DNA of 64,000 nt from NCBI RefSeq assembly GCF_007858435.1, contig NZ_VIGW01000008.1:62001-126000 (forward strand), given 5' to 3'. A program made the translations under genes and the position numbers. A model generated the notes under the pieces. That model did not search any database. It saw nothing but the letters and a program-made list of their open reading frames with translations, and was not told the origin of the DNA. Source of the stretch: Tsukamurella asaccharolytica. GTDB taxonomy: Bacteria; Actinomycetota; Actinomycetes; Mycobacteriales; Mycobacteriaceae. Positions 36,686 through 46,293 of this stretch are shown here, one piece after another. Numbering within the stretch: the first letter of the stretch is position 1; each line of letters opens with the position of its first letter.

Positions 36686-38575
36686 ATGCCGCTGCCGAAC
36701 CTCATCACCGTCGAGGAGTTCTTCGCTTCGCCCGTTCGGGCCGCAGCGAAGATCTCGCCCGACGGCACCCGGATCGCCTTCCTGGCGCCGTCGAACGACC
36801 GGCTCAACGTCTGGGTCGAGGACCTCGATGGGGATGCGCCCGCCCGGCCCGTCACCGCCGACGCGACCCGCAGCGTCCAGATGTTCTACTGGACCACCGA
36901 CCCTCGCTGGCTGATCTACCTGCAGGACAACGGGGGCGACGAGCGTTGGCACCTCCTGCGTGCGGACCTGGACGATCCCGGCGCGCCGGCCGTGGACCTC
37001 ACCCCGTTCGACGGGGCGACGACCTTCCTCATGGACCTCCCGATCGCCCGCCCCGGCATCGCGATCATCTCCACCAACGCCCGCAAGGTCGACGAGTTCG
37101 ACGTCTTCGAGCTCGACATCGCGACCGGCGGCCTCACCGAGATCGAACGCAATCCCGGCAACGTCGCCGGCTGGGTCTACGGCGCCGACGGCACCCTGTT
37201 CGCCTCGACCCAGGACGCTGCGGGGGCGATCGCGATCTGCCGGTGGGACTCCGGGACGCGCGAACTCCGACCGATCGCCGCGTTCGACGGCCTCGACTAC
37301 CCGCTGGGCGTGTTCCCGATCGTGCCGGCGCCCGACGGCGGGCTCTGGCTGGGTTCCAACCGCGGGACCGATCGCACGCGCGTCGTGCACCTCGACGGCG
37401 TGACCGGCGAGGAGACCGAGGTCGATGCGCACCCGTCGCTCGACCTCGACACCACCGGCCTCGTCGCCCCGATCCTGCCGCAGCCGCTCATCGTCGACCC
37501 GCGCGCCGGCACGCTGCTCGGCGTGCGGTACCTCGGTGAGCGACAGGAGATCCGCGCGCTGGACGCGCGGTTCGGCGAGGTGCTCGAGGCACTGCGGGGC
37601 CTCTCCGACGGTGACGTCGGCGCCCTGTCCTGCGACCTCGACGGGAACCGGTGGGTCGTGTCCTTCGTCCACGACCGGGACCCCGGCGCGACGTACGTCT
37701 ACGACCACGGCACGGGCGAATCCCGCCTGCTGTTCCGGCCCTTCCCGCACCTCGATCCCGCGCAGCTGGCGCCGATGGAACCGGTCACCGTCACCGCCCG
37801 CGACGGTCGCGCGCTGCCCTCCTTCCTGACCCTGCCGCAGGGCGTGGACCCCGTCGGCCTGCCCCTGGTACTCCTCGTGCACGGCGGGCCGTGGTCCCGC
37901 GACACCTGGGGCTATCACGGCGAGGTGCAACTGCTGGCGAACCGCGGTTATGCGGTGCTGCAGGTGAACTTCCGCGGCTCCACCGGCTACGGCAAGGCCC
38001 ACATGCAGGCGGGGATCGGCGAACTGGCCGGCGCGATGCACGACGACCTCATCGACGCCGTGGACTGGGCCGTCGCGGAGGGCATCGCCGACCCGGAGCG
38101 GCTCGCGATCTTCGGCGGCTCCTACGGCGGCTACGCCGCACTGGTCGGCGTCACCTTCACCCCGGACGTCTTCGCCGCGGCCATCGACTACGTCGGGATC
38201 TCGAGCCTGCCGAACTTCATGGCGACCCTGCCCGAGATCGCCCGGCCCTATCTGGCCAACAACTGGTTCCGGTACGTCGGCGATCCGTCCGACCCCGAGC
38301 AGCTGGCCGACATGCTCGCCCGCTCGCCGATCACGAAGGTCGACGAGATCCGGACCCCGCTGCTCGTGGTGCAGGGCGCGAACGATCCGCGGGTGGTGCA
38401 GGCCGAGTCCGACAACCTCGTGGAGGCGCTGCGCGCCCGCGGCGTCGAGGTGGAGTACATGGTCAAGGCCGACGAGGGGCACGGCTTCGTCAACCCGGAG
38501 AACACGATCGACCTGTTCCGAGCCACCGAGCGCTTCCTCGCGGAGCACCTCGGCGGGCGCGCGGGGGAGTCCTGA
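36686..38575 (+). CDS. S9-family serine peptidase (prolyl oligopeptidase-like)
   Basis: A 629-aa cytoplasmic peptidase. The N-terminal ~370 residues form a WD-like beta-propeller that restricts access (repeats such as AKISPDGTRIAFLAP). The C-terminal alpha/beta hydrolase has VLLVHGGPWSRD, the nucleophile Ser479 in GGSYGGYAAL, an Asp in GANDPRV, and His in DEGHGF. No signal peptide is seen. ATG 36686 is chosen because AAAGGAG lies 8 bp upstream. It resembles acylaminoacyl or dipeptidyl peptidases; specificity cannot be told. It ends 9 bp from the convergent paaK stop. Confidence 0.88.
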   Translation: MPLPNLITVEEFFASPVRAAAKISPDGTRIAFLAPSNDRLNVWVEDLDGDAPARPVTADATRSVQMFYWTTDPRWLIYLQDNGGDERWHLLRADLDDPGAPAVDLTPFDGATTFLMDLPIARPGIAIISTNARKVDEFDVFELDIATGGLTEIERNPGNVAGWVYGADGTLFASTQDAAGAIAICRWDSGTRELRPIAAFDGLDYPLGVFPIVPAPDGGLWLGSNRGTDRTRVVHLDGVTGEETEVDAHPSLDLDTTGLVAPILPQPLIVDPRAGTLLGVRYLGERQEIRALDARFGEVLEALRGLSDGDVGALSCDLDGNRWVVSFVHDRDPGATYVYDHGTGESRLLFRPFPHLDPAQLAPMEPVTVTARDGRALPSFLTLPQGVDPVGLPLVLLVHGGPWSRDTWGYHGEVQLLANRGYAVLQVNFRGSTGYGKAHMQAGIGELAGAMHDDLIDAVDWAVAEGIADPERLAIFGGSYGGYAALVGVTFTPDVFAAAIDYVGISSLPNFMATLPEIARPYLANNWFRYVGDPSDPEQLADMLARSPITKVDEIRTPLLVVQGANDPRVVQAESDNLVEALRARGVEVEYMVKADEGHGFVNPENTIDLFRATERFLAEHLGGRAGES

Positions 38576-38584
38576 CCGCGGCGC

Positions 38585-39874
38585 TCAGTCCTTCGGTCGG
38601 TTGTCGATGAGCCGCCGGGCCTTGCCCACCGAGCGCTCCAGGCCGCCGGGCTCGACGACGTCCACGGACACGGTGACGCCGATCGTGTCCTTGATCCGCT
38701 TGCGCAACTGCTCGCCGGCCGCGCGGTCGACGCGGCCGGCGGGGCGGTGCTCGACCCGCACCGTGAGCTGATCCATCCGGTCCGGACGGTCCAGGACGCA
38801 CTGGAACTGCGGCGCCAGCTCGTCGATCCCGAGGATCAACTCCTCGATCTGGGTGGGGAAGAGGTTCACGCCGCGGAGGATGATCATGTCGTCGGTCCGG
38901 CCCGTGACCTTCTCCATCCGGCGCACCGCGCGGGCGGTGCCGGGCAGCAGGCGCGTGAGATCGCGGGTGCGGTACCGGATGATCGGCGTGGCCTGCTTGG
39001 TGAGCGAGGTGAAGACGAGCTCGCCGTGCTCCCCGTCGGGCAGCACCTCGCCCGTCATCGGGTCGATGACCTCGGGGTAGAAATGGTCTTCCCAGATGTG
39101 GAGGCCGTCCTTCGTCTCCACGCACTCCATCGCCACTCCGGGGCCGATCACCTCCGAGAGCCCGTAGATGTCCACGGCGTCGATCCCCGCGTCCTGCTCG
39201 AGCTCGGCGCGCATCTTCTCGGTCCACGGTTCGGCGCCGAAGACGCCCACCCTCAGGGTGGTCGCTGCCGGGTCGATACCCATCGCGGTCATCGCGTCGA
39301 GGATCGTGAGCATGTAGGACGGGGTCACCATGATCGCGTCGGGCTCGAAGTCCCGGATCAGCTGGATCTGCCTCTCCGTCTGACCGCCGGACATGGGGAT
39401 CACCGTGGCGCCCAGCCGCTCGGCGCCGTAGTGCGCGCCGAGCCCGCCCGTGAACAGGCCGTACCCGTAGGCCACGTGCACCCGGTCGCCGGCGCGCACG
39501 CCCGCGGCCCGGAGCGAGCGCGCGACGACCTCGGCCCACATGCCGACGTCCTCGGCGGTGTAGCCCACCACGGTGGGGCGCCCGGTGGTGCCGGACGAGG
39601 CGTGCACGCGCGAGACCCGCTCGCGCGGAACGGCGAACATGCCGAACGGGTAGTTCTCCCGCAGGTCGGCCTTCGTGGTGAACGGGAACTTCGCGAGATC
39701 GCTCAGGTCCAGCAGGTCGGACGGGTGCACGCCCGCCTCGTCGAAGGCCCGGCGGTAGTGCGGGACGTTCTCGTAGGCGTGCGCCAGCGACCAGCGCAGG
39801 CGTTCGAGCTGGAGCGTCGCGATCCGGTCACGGGAGGCGAATTCGATGTCGTCGGAGGGGGTCGCCGTCGTCAT
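38585..39874 (-). CDS. paaK: Phenylacetate-CoA ligase
   Basis: A 429-aa adenylate-forming ligase that activates phenylacetate to phenylacetyl-CoA, the first step of the pathway. The phosphate loop SSGTTGRPTVVGYT is at ~93-106, YGLSEVIGPGV is the A5 region, and RTDDMIILRGVNLFP is the A8 hinge typical of PaaK. Length matches E. coli PaaK (437 aa). ATG 39874 is chosen since the frame remains open far upstream only by chance, antisense to nothing and overlapping paaE in another frame. It is the last gene of the minus-strand paa operon, 29 bp after paaE. Confidence 0.95.
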   Translation of the reverse strand: MTTATPSDDIEFASRDRIATLQLERLRWSLAHAYENVPHYRRAFDEAGVHPSDLLDLSDLAKFPFTTKADLRENYPFGMFAVPRERVSRVHASSGTTGRPTVVGYTAEDVGMWAEVVARSLRAAGVRAGDRVHVAYGYGLFTGGLGAHYGAERLGATVIPMSGGQTERQIQLIRDFEPDAIMVTPSYMLTILDAMTAMGIDPAATTLRVGVFGAEPWTEKMRAELEQDAGIDAVDIYGLSEVIGPGVAMECVETKDGLHIWEDHFYPEVIDPMTGEVLPDGEHGELVFTSLTKQATPIIRYRTRDLTRLLPGTARAVRRMEKVTGRTDDMIILRGVNLFPTQIEELILGIDELAPQFQCVLDRPDRMDQLTVRVEHRPAGRVDRAAGEQLRKRIKDTIGVTVSVDVVEPGGLERSVGKARRLIDNRPKD

Positions 39875-39903
39875 GGGCTGGACGTCCTCGGGCTCGGGGG
39901 GTA

Positions 39904-41004
39904 TCAGGCGTCGAAATCGACGGTGACGTCGTCGCTGGTGGGATAGGTCTGGCAGGTGAGGACGAAGCCGGCGGCCACCTCGTCGTCCTCGAGTGCGTAG
40001 TTGCGCCGCATGTCGACGGTGCCCCGCAGCACCTTGGCGCGGCAGGTGCCGCAGACGCCGCCCTTGCACGCGAACGGGAGGTCGGACCGGACGGCCTCGG
40101 CGCCGTCGAGGAGCGTCGCGTTCTGCGACGTCGTGCCGGTGACGCTGCGGCCGTCGAGGACCACGGTGACCTCGCTGGTCGGGCCCTCGACCCCACGCTC
40201 GACGTGCCGTTCCTGCGGCGGCGGGGTGCCGTCGTCGACGTGGAAGAGTTCGCGGTGCACCTGGGTGCGGGCGACGCCGAGATCGCGCAGGACGGCGACG
40301 GCGTCGGCCACCATGCCGTGCGGGCCGCACAGCCAGAAGTGGTCGGCGTCCGCCGTGGGGATCACCGTCCGCAGCAGCTCCCGGAGTCGTGCGGCGTCCA
40401 CGCGGCCGGTGAACAGCTCCACGTCGCGCGGCTCGCGGGAGAGCACGTGGATCACGTCGAACCGGTCGTGGTACTGGTCCTTGAGATCGGCGATCTCGTC
40501 GGCGAACATCACCGACCGGGCGCGGCGGTTGCCGTAGACCAGGATCACCCGGGAAGCCGGGTTCGTCAGTACCGTGGCGGCGATCGACAGTACGGGGGTG
40601 ATCCCGGAGCCCGCAGCGATGAGCACGTGCACTCCGGCGACCCCGGGATCGGCCGCGAACGTGCCCGTGGGGCCCTGCACCTCGATCGTGTCCCCCGCCC
40701 GGACCTCGCGCACGAGCCACGTGGAGAACAGGCCGTCGGTGACCTCGCGGACGCCGACACGGGGGCGCCGGCCCACCGGCGAGCAGATCGAGTACGAGCG
40801 GCGGTGTTCGACGCCGTCGATCGTGCGCCGCAGGGTGAGCGACTGGCCGGCGGCGAAGGCGAACTCGTCGGCGAGGTCGGTGGGGACGTCGAAGGTGACG
40901 GCGACGGCGTCGTCGCACAGTGGCTCGACGCCGGCGACGGTCAGCGGGTGGAACGCCCGGCCACGGGACGCGGCCCCCGTGGCGGGGGAGGCGGCGGCGG
41001 TCAT
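39904..41004 (-). CDS. paaE: Phenylacetyl-CoA epoxidase reductase subunit
   Basis: A 366-aa oxidoreductase that feeds electrons from NADPH to the PaaABC epoxidase. It has FAD (RRSYSICSPVG), NAD(P) (LIAAGSGITPVLSIA, LCGPHGMVADA) and C-terminal plant-type 2Fe-2S domains (CKGGVCGTCRAKV, then Cys in LTCQTYP). ATG 41004 overlaps the paaD stop as ATGA, indicating translational coupling; the 37 codons upstream lie in paaD in another frame. Confidence 0.93.
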   Translation of the reverse strand: MTAAASPATGAASRGRAFHPLTVAGVEPLCDDAVAVTFDVPTDLADEFAFAAGQSLTLRRTIDGVEHRRSYSICSPVGRRPRVGVREVTDGLFSTWLVREVRAGDTIEVQGPTGTFAADPGVAGVHVLIAAGSGITPVLSIAATVLTNPASRVILVYGNRRARSVMFADEIADLKDQYHDRFDVIHVLSREPRDVELFTGRVDAARLRELLRTVIPTADADHFWLCGPHGMVADAVAVLRDLGVARTQVHRELFHVDDGTPPPQERHVERGVEGPTSEVTVVLDGRSVTGTTSQNATLLDGAEAVRSDLPFACKGGVCGTCRAKVLRGTVDMRRNYALEDDEVAAGFVLTCQTYPTSDDVTVDFDA

Positions 41005-41519
41005 CAGATCTCCTTGACGTGGTCGAAGGGCTCGCTGCAGTCGAGGCATCGGTAGAGCGCCTTGCACGGGGTCGCGCTGAACTCGGAGTCGAGCCGTGTC
41101 GCGGTGGAATCGCAAGAGGGGCAGGTGACCGCGCGTCGGCGTGGGCCGAGTGTCAGCGGGATCGGGCCGGCGCCGCGCTGCGGCGCCGCGCCGGGGGTGG
41201 AGTAGCCGGCGGCGCGCAGTTTGGCGCGTCCCGCGTCGGTGATCCAGTCGGTGGTCCAGGCGGGGGACAGGGCGGTGCGGATCGTGACCTTCCGGTATCC
41301 GGCGGCGCGGAGCGCGGATTCGATGTCGGCGCGGATCGTGCCCAGGGCGGGGCAGCCGGAGTACGTGGGCGTGATGGTGACGTCGACCGCGCCGTCGCCG
41401 GGCTCGGCGACGGCGCGCACGATGCCGAGGTCGGCCAGCGTGACGACGGGCATCTCGGGGTCGAGCACGGCGCCGACCACCTGCCCGGCGGGGGAGGCAG
41501 CTGCGCGCATCGTCACCAC
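41004..41519 (-). CDS. paaD: PaaD Fe-S assembly-type protein of the epoxidase complex
   Basis: A 171-aa protein with an MIP18/DUF59 domain (LDPEMPVVTLADLGIV, PTYSGCPAL) and a C-terminal zinc-ribbon-like CPSCDSTATRLDSEF ... YRCLDCSEPF. PaaD is needed for phenylacetyl-CoA epoxidase activity in E. coli, probably for iron-sulfur or metal-centre maturation. GTG 41519 overlaps the paaC stop by 7 bp; ATG 41510 is an alternative start three codons later. Confidence 0.92.
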   Translation of the reverse strand: MVTMRAAASPAGQVVGAVLDPEMPVVTLADLGIVRAVAEPGDGAVDVTITPTYSGCPALGTIRADIESALRAAGYRKVTIRTALSPAWTTDWITDAGRAKLRAAGYSTPGAAPQRGAGPIPLTLGPRRRAVTCPSCDSTATRLDSEFSATPCKALYRCLDCSEPFDHVKEI

Positions 41520-42430
41520 GTCCCGTCGGGATGGGCGCGGGCCACGGACTGCATCTCGGCGAGGATGCGACTGAGTTCCTCAGTGTGCAGGCCCTGCCGG
41601 CCGGCGCGGCCGCCGACCCGGGCGACGGCGGGCGGCCCGGGAACGGGGAGACCGGCGGCGCCGAACGTGAGTTCCATGACCGCGTCGAACTCCGGCCGCA
41701 GGCTGCTCGGGTCCACCCCGATCCCGACGGCGGCCAGCGCGCCCTCCTCGGCCGCGGGCTCGAACAACTCGGGCACGTACGGCCACACCCGCGCGATGGC
41801 CGCCTCGGTCCGGCGGCGTGACTCGTCCGTGCCCTGCGCCAGCGTCACGACCCACCGCGCCGCGTAGTCCCGGTGGTAGGTCAGTTCCTTGACCCCCTTG
41901 GCGGCCACCGCCGCCAGCACCGGATCCCGGGATCCGCGCAGTGCGTCGAACAGCGCGAGGCGCGCGGTCGCGAAGGCCAGCAGGCGGACGACGGTCACGG
42001 CGAAGTCACCGTTGTCGAGCTCGACGAGGCGCACGTTGCGGAAGTCCCGCTCGTCGCGGAAGAACGCGAGCGCGTCCTCGTCCGGAACGGGGGACGTCGC
42101 GCCCAGCGCGGGGACGACGGCGCCGTCGGCGGCCGCGGCCCGCGCCAGGAGCAGCCGCGCCTGGCCGAGGAGGTCGAGGCCGATGTTGGCGAGCGCCACC
42201 TCCTCCTCGAGCTCGGGGGCGCGGGTGCTCCATTCGGCGAGGCGCTGCGCGGCGATCAGTGCGTCGTCGCCGAGCATCAGGCAGTAAACGGCGAGGTCGT
42301 GGGGGTCGACGTCGTCGGGGACCGTCGTGTCGACGCCGGCCAGCGGCTCGTCGAAGCTGGTGCCGAAAGCCCATTGGCCGTGGCCGTCGGCATCGACGAG
42401 GCCGTCGTAGACGCTGTCGTGATCGATCAT
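41513..42430 (-). CDS. paaC: Phenylacetyl-CoA epoxidase structural subunit
   Basis: A 305-aa ferritin-like helical protein, the structural partner of PaaA in the 1,2-epoxidase. Typical segments are YCLMLGDDALIAAQRLAEW, ALANIGLDLLGQARLLL and KGVKELTYHRDYAARWVVTL. It lacks the full di-iron ligand set of PaaA, as expected. Extra length (E. coli PaaC ~248 aa) comes from the N-terminal ~30 residues and a C-terminal tail. ATG 42430; 48 bp after paaB. Confidence 0.92.
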   Translation of the reverse strand: MIDHDSVYDGLVDADGHGQWAFGTSFDEPLAGVDTTVPDDVDPHDLAVYCLMLGDDALIAAQRLAEWSTRAPELEEEVALANIGLDLLGQARLLLARAAAADGAVVPALGATSPVPDEDALAFFRDERDFRNVRLVELDNGDFAVTVVRLLAFATARLALFDALRGSRDPVLAAVAAKGVKELTYHRDYAARWVVTLAQGTDESRRRTEAAIARVWPYVPELFEPAAEEGALAAVGIGVDPSSLRPEFDAVMELTFGAAGLPVPGPPAVARVGGRAGRQGLHTEELSRILAEMQSVARAHPDGTW

Positions 42431-42478
42431 GACTGGATTCCTGTTCGCGGCGGTGCGGGCGTCCCGGTGACCCGGGGG

Positions 42479-42775
42479 TCACATGTGCGGGACGGCCTCG
42501 GGAATGTCGTAGAACGTCGGGTGGCGGTAGACCTTGTCGCCGCTGGGGGCGAAGAACGGGTCCTTCTCGGAGGGGCTGGAGGCGACCACGTCGGCCGAGC
42601 GCACCACCCAGATGCTCACGCCCTCGTTCCGGCGCGTGTAGACGTCGCGGGCGTTGCGCAGCGCCATCGCGTCGTCGGCGGCGTGCAGCGAGCCGACGTG
42701 CACGTGATTGAGGCCGCGCTTGCCACGCAGGAAGACCTCGTAGAGCGGCCATTCGGCCCGGATCGGTTCACTCAT
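42479..42775 (-). CDS. paaB: Phenylacetyl-CoA epoxidase subunit PaaB
   Basis: A 98-aa subunit that bridges PaaAC heterodimers. Signature [22 protein letters not shown] and [18 protein letters not shown]. The ATG lies inside paaA (8-bp overlap), so the genes are translationally coupled. Length matches E. coli PaaB (95 aa). Confidence 0.95.
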   Translation of the reverse strand: MSEPIRAEWPLYEVFLRGKRGLNHVHVGSLHAADDAMALRNARDVYTRRNEGVSIWVVRSADVVASSPSEKDPFFAPSGDKVYRHPTFYDIPEAVPHM

Positions 42776-43745
42776 GTCCAGCTCCTTCTGCCGTGGCGGC
42801 GCGCGCGGCGAAGGCCGTGGCGGCGCGCGCGGCGAAGGCCGTGGCGGCGGCGCGAACCCACGCGCCGTTCTCGTGTGCGGAGCGCCGGTTCTTCAGGCGC
42901 TCCACGCTGGTGGCGCCGTTGCCCTTGACCACCTGCATGAACTCATCCCAGTCGGGCTCGCCGAAGTCGTACGAGCCACGCTCGGCGTTCCACCGGAGGT
43001 CGGGATCGGGGAAGGTGACCCCGAGGATCTCGGCCTGCGGGACGGACATGTCGACGAAGCGTTGGCGCAGCTCGTCGTTGGTGTGCCGCTTGATCCGCCA
43101 GGCCATCGACTGCGCCGAGTTCGGGGACCGGTCGTCGGGCGGCCCGAACATCATCAGGGACGGCCACCACCAGCGGTTCACCGATTCCTGGACCATCTCC
43201 CGCTGCGCCTGCGTGCCGGACATCATGGTCATCAGTAGCTCGAAACCCTGGCGCTGGTGGAAGGACTCCTCCTTGCACACCCGGATCATGGCGCGCCCGT
43301 ACGGCCCGTAGGAGCTGCGGCAGAGCGGCACCTGGTTGCAGATGGCGGCACCGTCGACCAGCCAGCCGATGACGCCGACGTCGGCGAAGGAGAGGGTGGG
43401 GTAGTTGAAGATCGACGAGTACTTCTGCCGCCCCTCGATGAGGTTCTCCGTGAGCTCGGCGCGGTCGACGCCCAGCGTCTCGGTCGCGGAGTACAGGTAG
43501 AGGCCGTGTCCGGCCTCGTCCTGCACCTTCGCCATGAGGATCGCCTTGCGCCGCAGGGACGGCGCGCGGGTGAGCCAGTTGCCCTCCGGCTGCATCCCGA
43601 TGATCTCGGAGTGGGCGTGCTGGGCGATCTGCCGGATCAGCGTCTTGCGGTAGCCGTCGGGCATCCAGTCGCGCGGCTCGATCCGCTGGTCGGCCTCGAC
43701 GATCTGCTGGAACTGCCTCTCCAGGTCGTCAATGGTATCGGTCAT
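42768..43745 (-). CDS. paaA: Phenylacetyl-CoA epoxidase catalytic subunit
   Basis: A 325-aa di-iron monooxygenase subunit that epoxidises the aromatic ring of phenylacetyl-CoA. Two ExxH iron-binding motifs are seen: [16 protein letters not shown] and [20 protein letters not shown]-like and [11 protein letters not shown] segments match the family. The C terminus after MQVVKGNG is extended by an Ala-rich tail made of a tandem 24-bp repeat (TAFAARAA twice), which is not part of the catalytic fold. The ATG overlaps the paaG stop (ATGA). Confidence 0.95.
   Translation of the reverse strand: MTDTIDDLERQFQQIVEADQRIEPRDWMPDGYRKTLIRQIAQHAHSEIIGMQPEGNWLTRAPSLRRKAILMAKVQDEAGHGLYLYSATETLGVDRAELTENLIEGRQKYSSIFNYPTLSFADVGVIGWLVDGAAICNQVPLCRSSYGPYGRAMIRVCKEESFHQRQGFELLMTMMSGTQAQREMVQESVNRWWWPSLMMFGPPDDRSPNSAQSMAWRIKRHTNDELRQRFVDMSVPQAEILGVTFPDPDLRWNAERGSYDFGEPDWDEFMQVVKGNGATSVERLKNRRSAHENGAWVRAAATAFAARAATAFAARAATAEGAGHE
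42791..42849. repeat. 24-bp tandem repeat in the 3' end of paaA
   Basis: The + strand unit CCGTGGCGGC...GCGAAGG (24 bp) occurs at 42791-42814 and 42815-42838, with a third partial copy at 42839-42849. Being a multiple of three, it keeps the paaA frame and encodes Ala-rich octapeptides. Confidence 0.9.
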
Positions 43746-44554
43746 GTCGCTTCCTTCCGGGCCGCGGACGATGCTTCGCCCGTGAATGCGGGCCTGCGTT
43801 TGTCCAGGAACGCCGCGACGGCGCCGCGGTGATCCGCCGTGGCGGCGAGCGGCGCTGCGGCTGCGCGCTCGCGTTCGAGGGCGTCGCCGAGCGGGGGGAG
43901 CGAGGCGGTGACGAGGGCCTTGGCCGCGGCGAAGGCGGCCGTCGGCCCCGCGGCGAGCCGGCGCGCCGCCGACTCGGCCGTGGCCGCCGCGTCGTGGTCG
44001 GGCGCGACCTGCGCGATCAGGCCCCAGTCGAGGGCCTGTGCGGCCGAGATCCGCTCGCCGAGCAGCAGGAAAGCGCGGGTGCGCACGGCGCCGATCGCGT
44101 CGACGAGGGAGCGGGTGAGCCCGGAGTCGGACGCGAGGCCGATGGAGGTGAACGCGGTGGCGAAGGTGGCGCTCTCGGCGGCGATCACCACATCGGCGGC
44201 GAGCGCGATGCCCAGGCCGGCGCCCACGCAGGCGCCCTGGACGGAGGCGACGACCGGGACCGGCAGTCCGGCGATCGCCGAGATCAGTGGGTTGTAGTGC
44301 TCGGCGACCGTGTCCATCGACCGTTCCGGCGACGCTGCGAGGGCAGCGGCGTGCTCGGCGAGGTCCTGGCCGACGCAGAAGTTGCGGCCCTCGGCGCGGA
44401 TCAGGACGGCCCGGACGGACCCGTCCGAGGCGATGGCGCGGACGCCGTCGAGCAGGGCCGTTTTGAGGGCGAGGTCGAGCGCATTGGCAGCCGCGGGCCG
44501 ATTCAGGGTGAGGACGGCGAGGCCGTCCGTGACGGTGAGGGTGACGGAATCCAT
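43742..44554 (-). CDS. paaG: Ring-1,2-epoxyphenylacetyl-CoA isomerase-type crotonase
   Basis: A 270-aa crotonase-fold enzyme. The oxyanion hole region is [19 protein letters not shown]. Instead of the second hydratase Glu it has an Asp in [13 protein letters not shown], characteristic of PaaG-type isomerases that convert the epoxide to the oxepin-CoA. Ends with [18 protein letters not shown]. Sits between paaH and paaA; start overlaps neither upstream gene (31-bp gap to paaH). Confidence 0.88.
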   Translation of the reverse strand: MDSVTLTVTDGLAVLTLNRPAAANALDLALKTALLDGVRAIASDGSVRAVLIRAEGRNFCVGQDLAEHAAALAASPERSMDTVAEHYNPLISAIAGLPVPVVASVQGACVGAGLGIALAADVVIAAESATFATAFTSIGLASDSGLTRSLVDAIGAVRTRAFLLLGERISAAQALDWGLIAQVAPDHDAAATAESAARRLAAGPTAAFAAAKALVTASLPPLGDALERERAAAAPLAATADHRGAVAAFLDKRRPAFTGEASSAARKEAT

Positions 44555-44585
44555 GCGTTCTCCTCTGCGATGGTGACCCGGCGGG

Positions 44586-45437
44586 TCAGGACCAGGTGTG
44601 GAACCCGCGGCCGGTCTTGCGTCCGAGGTCGCCGCGGGCGACCATGTCGCGCAACAACTGCGGGGGTGCGAATCGTTCGCCCAATGTCGACGTGAGGTGC
44701 TCGGCGATCGCGAGCCGCACGTCGAGGCCCACGAGGTCCGTGGAGCGCAGCGGGCCCATGGGATGGCGGTAGCCGAGCTCCATGGCCCGGTCGATCGACG
44801 CGGCGTCGGCCACGCCCTCCTCGAGCATGCGAATCGCCTCGAGCCCCAGGCACACGCCGAGCCGACTGGTGGCGAAGCCGGGGGAGTCGTTGACCAGTAC
44901 CTCCTGCTTGCCCAGCAGTTCCACCCAGCCGCGCACGCGGTCCACCACTTCGCCGGCAGTGTGCGGGGTGCGAATGATCTCGACGAGCGTCGACGCCGGC
45001 ACGGGATTGAAGAAATGCATCCCCACGAGGCGCGACGGGGTGTCCAGGGCGGCCGCGAGGACCGCGATGGACAGCGAGCTGGTGTTGCTCGCGATCACAC
45101 ACTGCGGGCCGACGACACCCTCGACGCGGTGCAGCACGTCGAGCTTGAGGTCGATGATCTCGGGCACGGCCTCGACGACCACCTCGGCGTCGGTGGGGAG
45201 CTCGTCGATCCGGGCGGCGACGGCGACCCGTGCGAGCACCTCGTCGGGCGCTGCGCCGCCGAGCGTTCCGCGCTCGGCGGCACGCTGCAGCCCGGTGGCC
45301 ACACGCTCCGCCGCGGCGGCGCGGTCGCCGTTCTCGGCGATCACGACGGACGAGCCGAGCGTGGCGAAGACCTGCGCGATACCGGCGCCCATCCGGCCTC
45401 CGCCCACGACGCCCACGGTGGAGGGTGCTGTGGTCAT
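44586..45437 (-). CDS. paaH: 3-hydroxyacyl-CoA dehydrogenase
   Basis: A 283-aa NAD-dependent dehydrogenase of the 3-hydroxybutyryl-CoA type. The Rossmann motif is GVVGGGRMGAGIAQVFA. NTSSLSIA and the catalytic His in GMHFFNPVP with a downstream Glu follow, and the substrate domain has NDSPGFATSRLGVCLGLEA. It oxidises 3-hydroxyadipyl-CoA late in phenylacetate catabolism. The ATG overlaps the paaF stop by 4 bp. Confidence 0.92.
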   Translation of the reverse strand: MTTAPSTVGVVGGGRMGAGIAQVFATLGSSVVIAENGDRAAAAERVATGLQRAAERGTLGGAAPDEVLARVAVAARIDELPTDAEVVVEAVPEIIDLKLDVLHRVEGVVGPQCVIASNTSSLSIAVLAAALDTPSRLVGMHFFNPVPASTLVEIIRTPHTAGEVVDRVRGWVELLGKQEVLVNDSPGFATSRLGVCLGLEAIRMLEEGVADAASIDRAMELGYRHPMGPLRSTDLVGLDVRLAIAEHLTSTLGERFAPPQLLRDMVARGDLGRKTGRGFHTWS

Positions 45438-46192
45438 CGGCGGTTCCTCTTCTCCAGGAATGCGGTCATGCGGTCCCGTTTGTCGGAGGTCTCGAACAGG
45501 ACGGCCTGCGCGACGTCCTCGACTCGCCCGGTGCCGCTGACGATCGCCTTGGTCAGGCGCAGCGCGAGCCCGGATGAGGCAGTGATGCGGTCCACGATCC
45601 GGTGCGCGGCGGCGAGGTGTTCGCCTGTGGGGACGACGTCCATCACGAGTCCGCAGCGCAGCGCGGCCGCTGCGTCGAGCGAGTGGCCCGCGAGCAGGAC
45701 CTGCTTGGCCACGGACTCGCCGACCAGCGCCGGCAATCGGTACGTGGCGCCCGCCGCTGCCAGGATGCCGAGCCCGGGCTCGGGGTTCCCGAAGACCGCG
45801 GTCTCGGCAGCGATCCGGAGGTCGCAGGCGTAGCTGAGCTCCGCGCCGCCGCCGAGGGCGTAGCCGCTCACCGCAGCGACCGTGGGCAGGGGAAGGGCGG
45901 CGAACCGGTCGAACAACGTCCGGTTGATCCCGGCGAGAGCCTGATCGCGCCCGCGCTCGCGGAGCTCCCCGATGTCGGCGCCGCCGGCGAAGTGCTCGCC
46001 GGCGCCCGCCAGCACGACCGGGGCGGGATCGGACTCGATCAGGCCGCAGACGGTGTGCAGGTCCGCGACCATCGCGGCGTTGATGGCGTTGCGCGCCGCC
46101 GGTCGGTCGAGGGTGACGACGTACCGGTCGTCCGTGCGCAGTACGGAGACGGTGCGGAGGCGGGGGAGGGTTGCCGGCGCGGGGTCGGTCAT
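45434..46192 (-). CDS. paaF: Enoyl-CoA hydratase, 2,3-dehydroadipyl-CoA hydratase
   Basis: A 252-aa crotonase. Both hydratase glutamates are present: GYALGGGAELSYACDL and FGNPEPGLGILAAAG. It probably hydrates 2,3-dehydroadipyl-CoA. ATG 46192 is selected because GAAGGAGG lies 7 bp upstream; 37 further codons upstream run through the operator. It is the first gene of the minus-strand operon, and the operator is 34 bp upstream of its start. Confidence 0.88.
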   Translation of the reverse strand: MTDPAPATLPRLRTVSVLRTDDRYVVTLDRPAARNAINAAMVADLHTVCGLIESDPAPVVLAGAGEHFAGGADIGELRERGRDQALAGINRTLFDRFAALPLPTVAAVSGYALGGGAELSYACDLRIAAETAVFGNPEPGLGILAAAGATYRLPALVGESVAKQVLLAGHSLDAAAALRCGLVMDVVPTGEHLAAAHRIVDRITASSGLALRLTKAIVSGTGRVEDVAQAVLFETSDKRDRMTAFLEKRNRR

Positions 46193-46225
46193 GGCGCTTC
46201 CTCCTTCAGTCGATGCCCCGAAATA

Positions 46226-46249
46226 GTAACCGATCATTCGGTCGGTAAC
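46226..46249. promoter_or_regulatory. Candidate PaaR operator, site 1 (paaF/paaR gap)
   Basis: The minus strand reads GTTACCGACCGAATGATCGGTTAC, an imperfect palindrome (7-bp arms with one mismatch). It lies between the divergent paaF (34 bp) and paaR (44 bp) starts and matches site 2 upstream of paaZ at 18 of 24 positions, including TTACCGACC and CGGT. Confidence 0.75.
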
Positions 46250-46293
46250 AAGATTATGGACGGCTCCGGGTTGCGGGATGGGAGAATCCGACA

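Noticed and set aside
39875-40918. 348-codon N-terminal extension of paaK
   Set aside because: The extension is Arg-rich, lies in another frame of paaE and has no relation to ligases. The PaaK family starts at the ATG at 39874.
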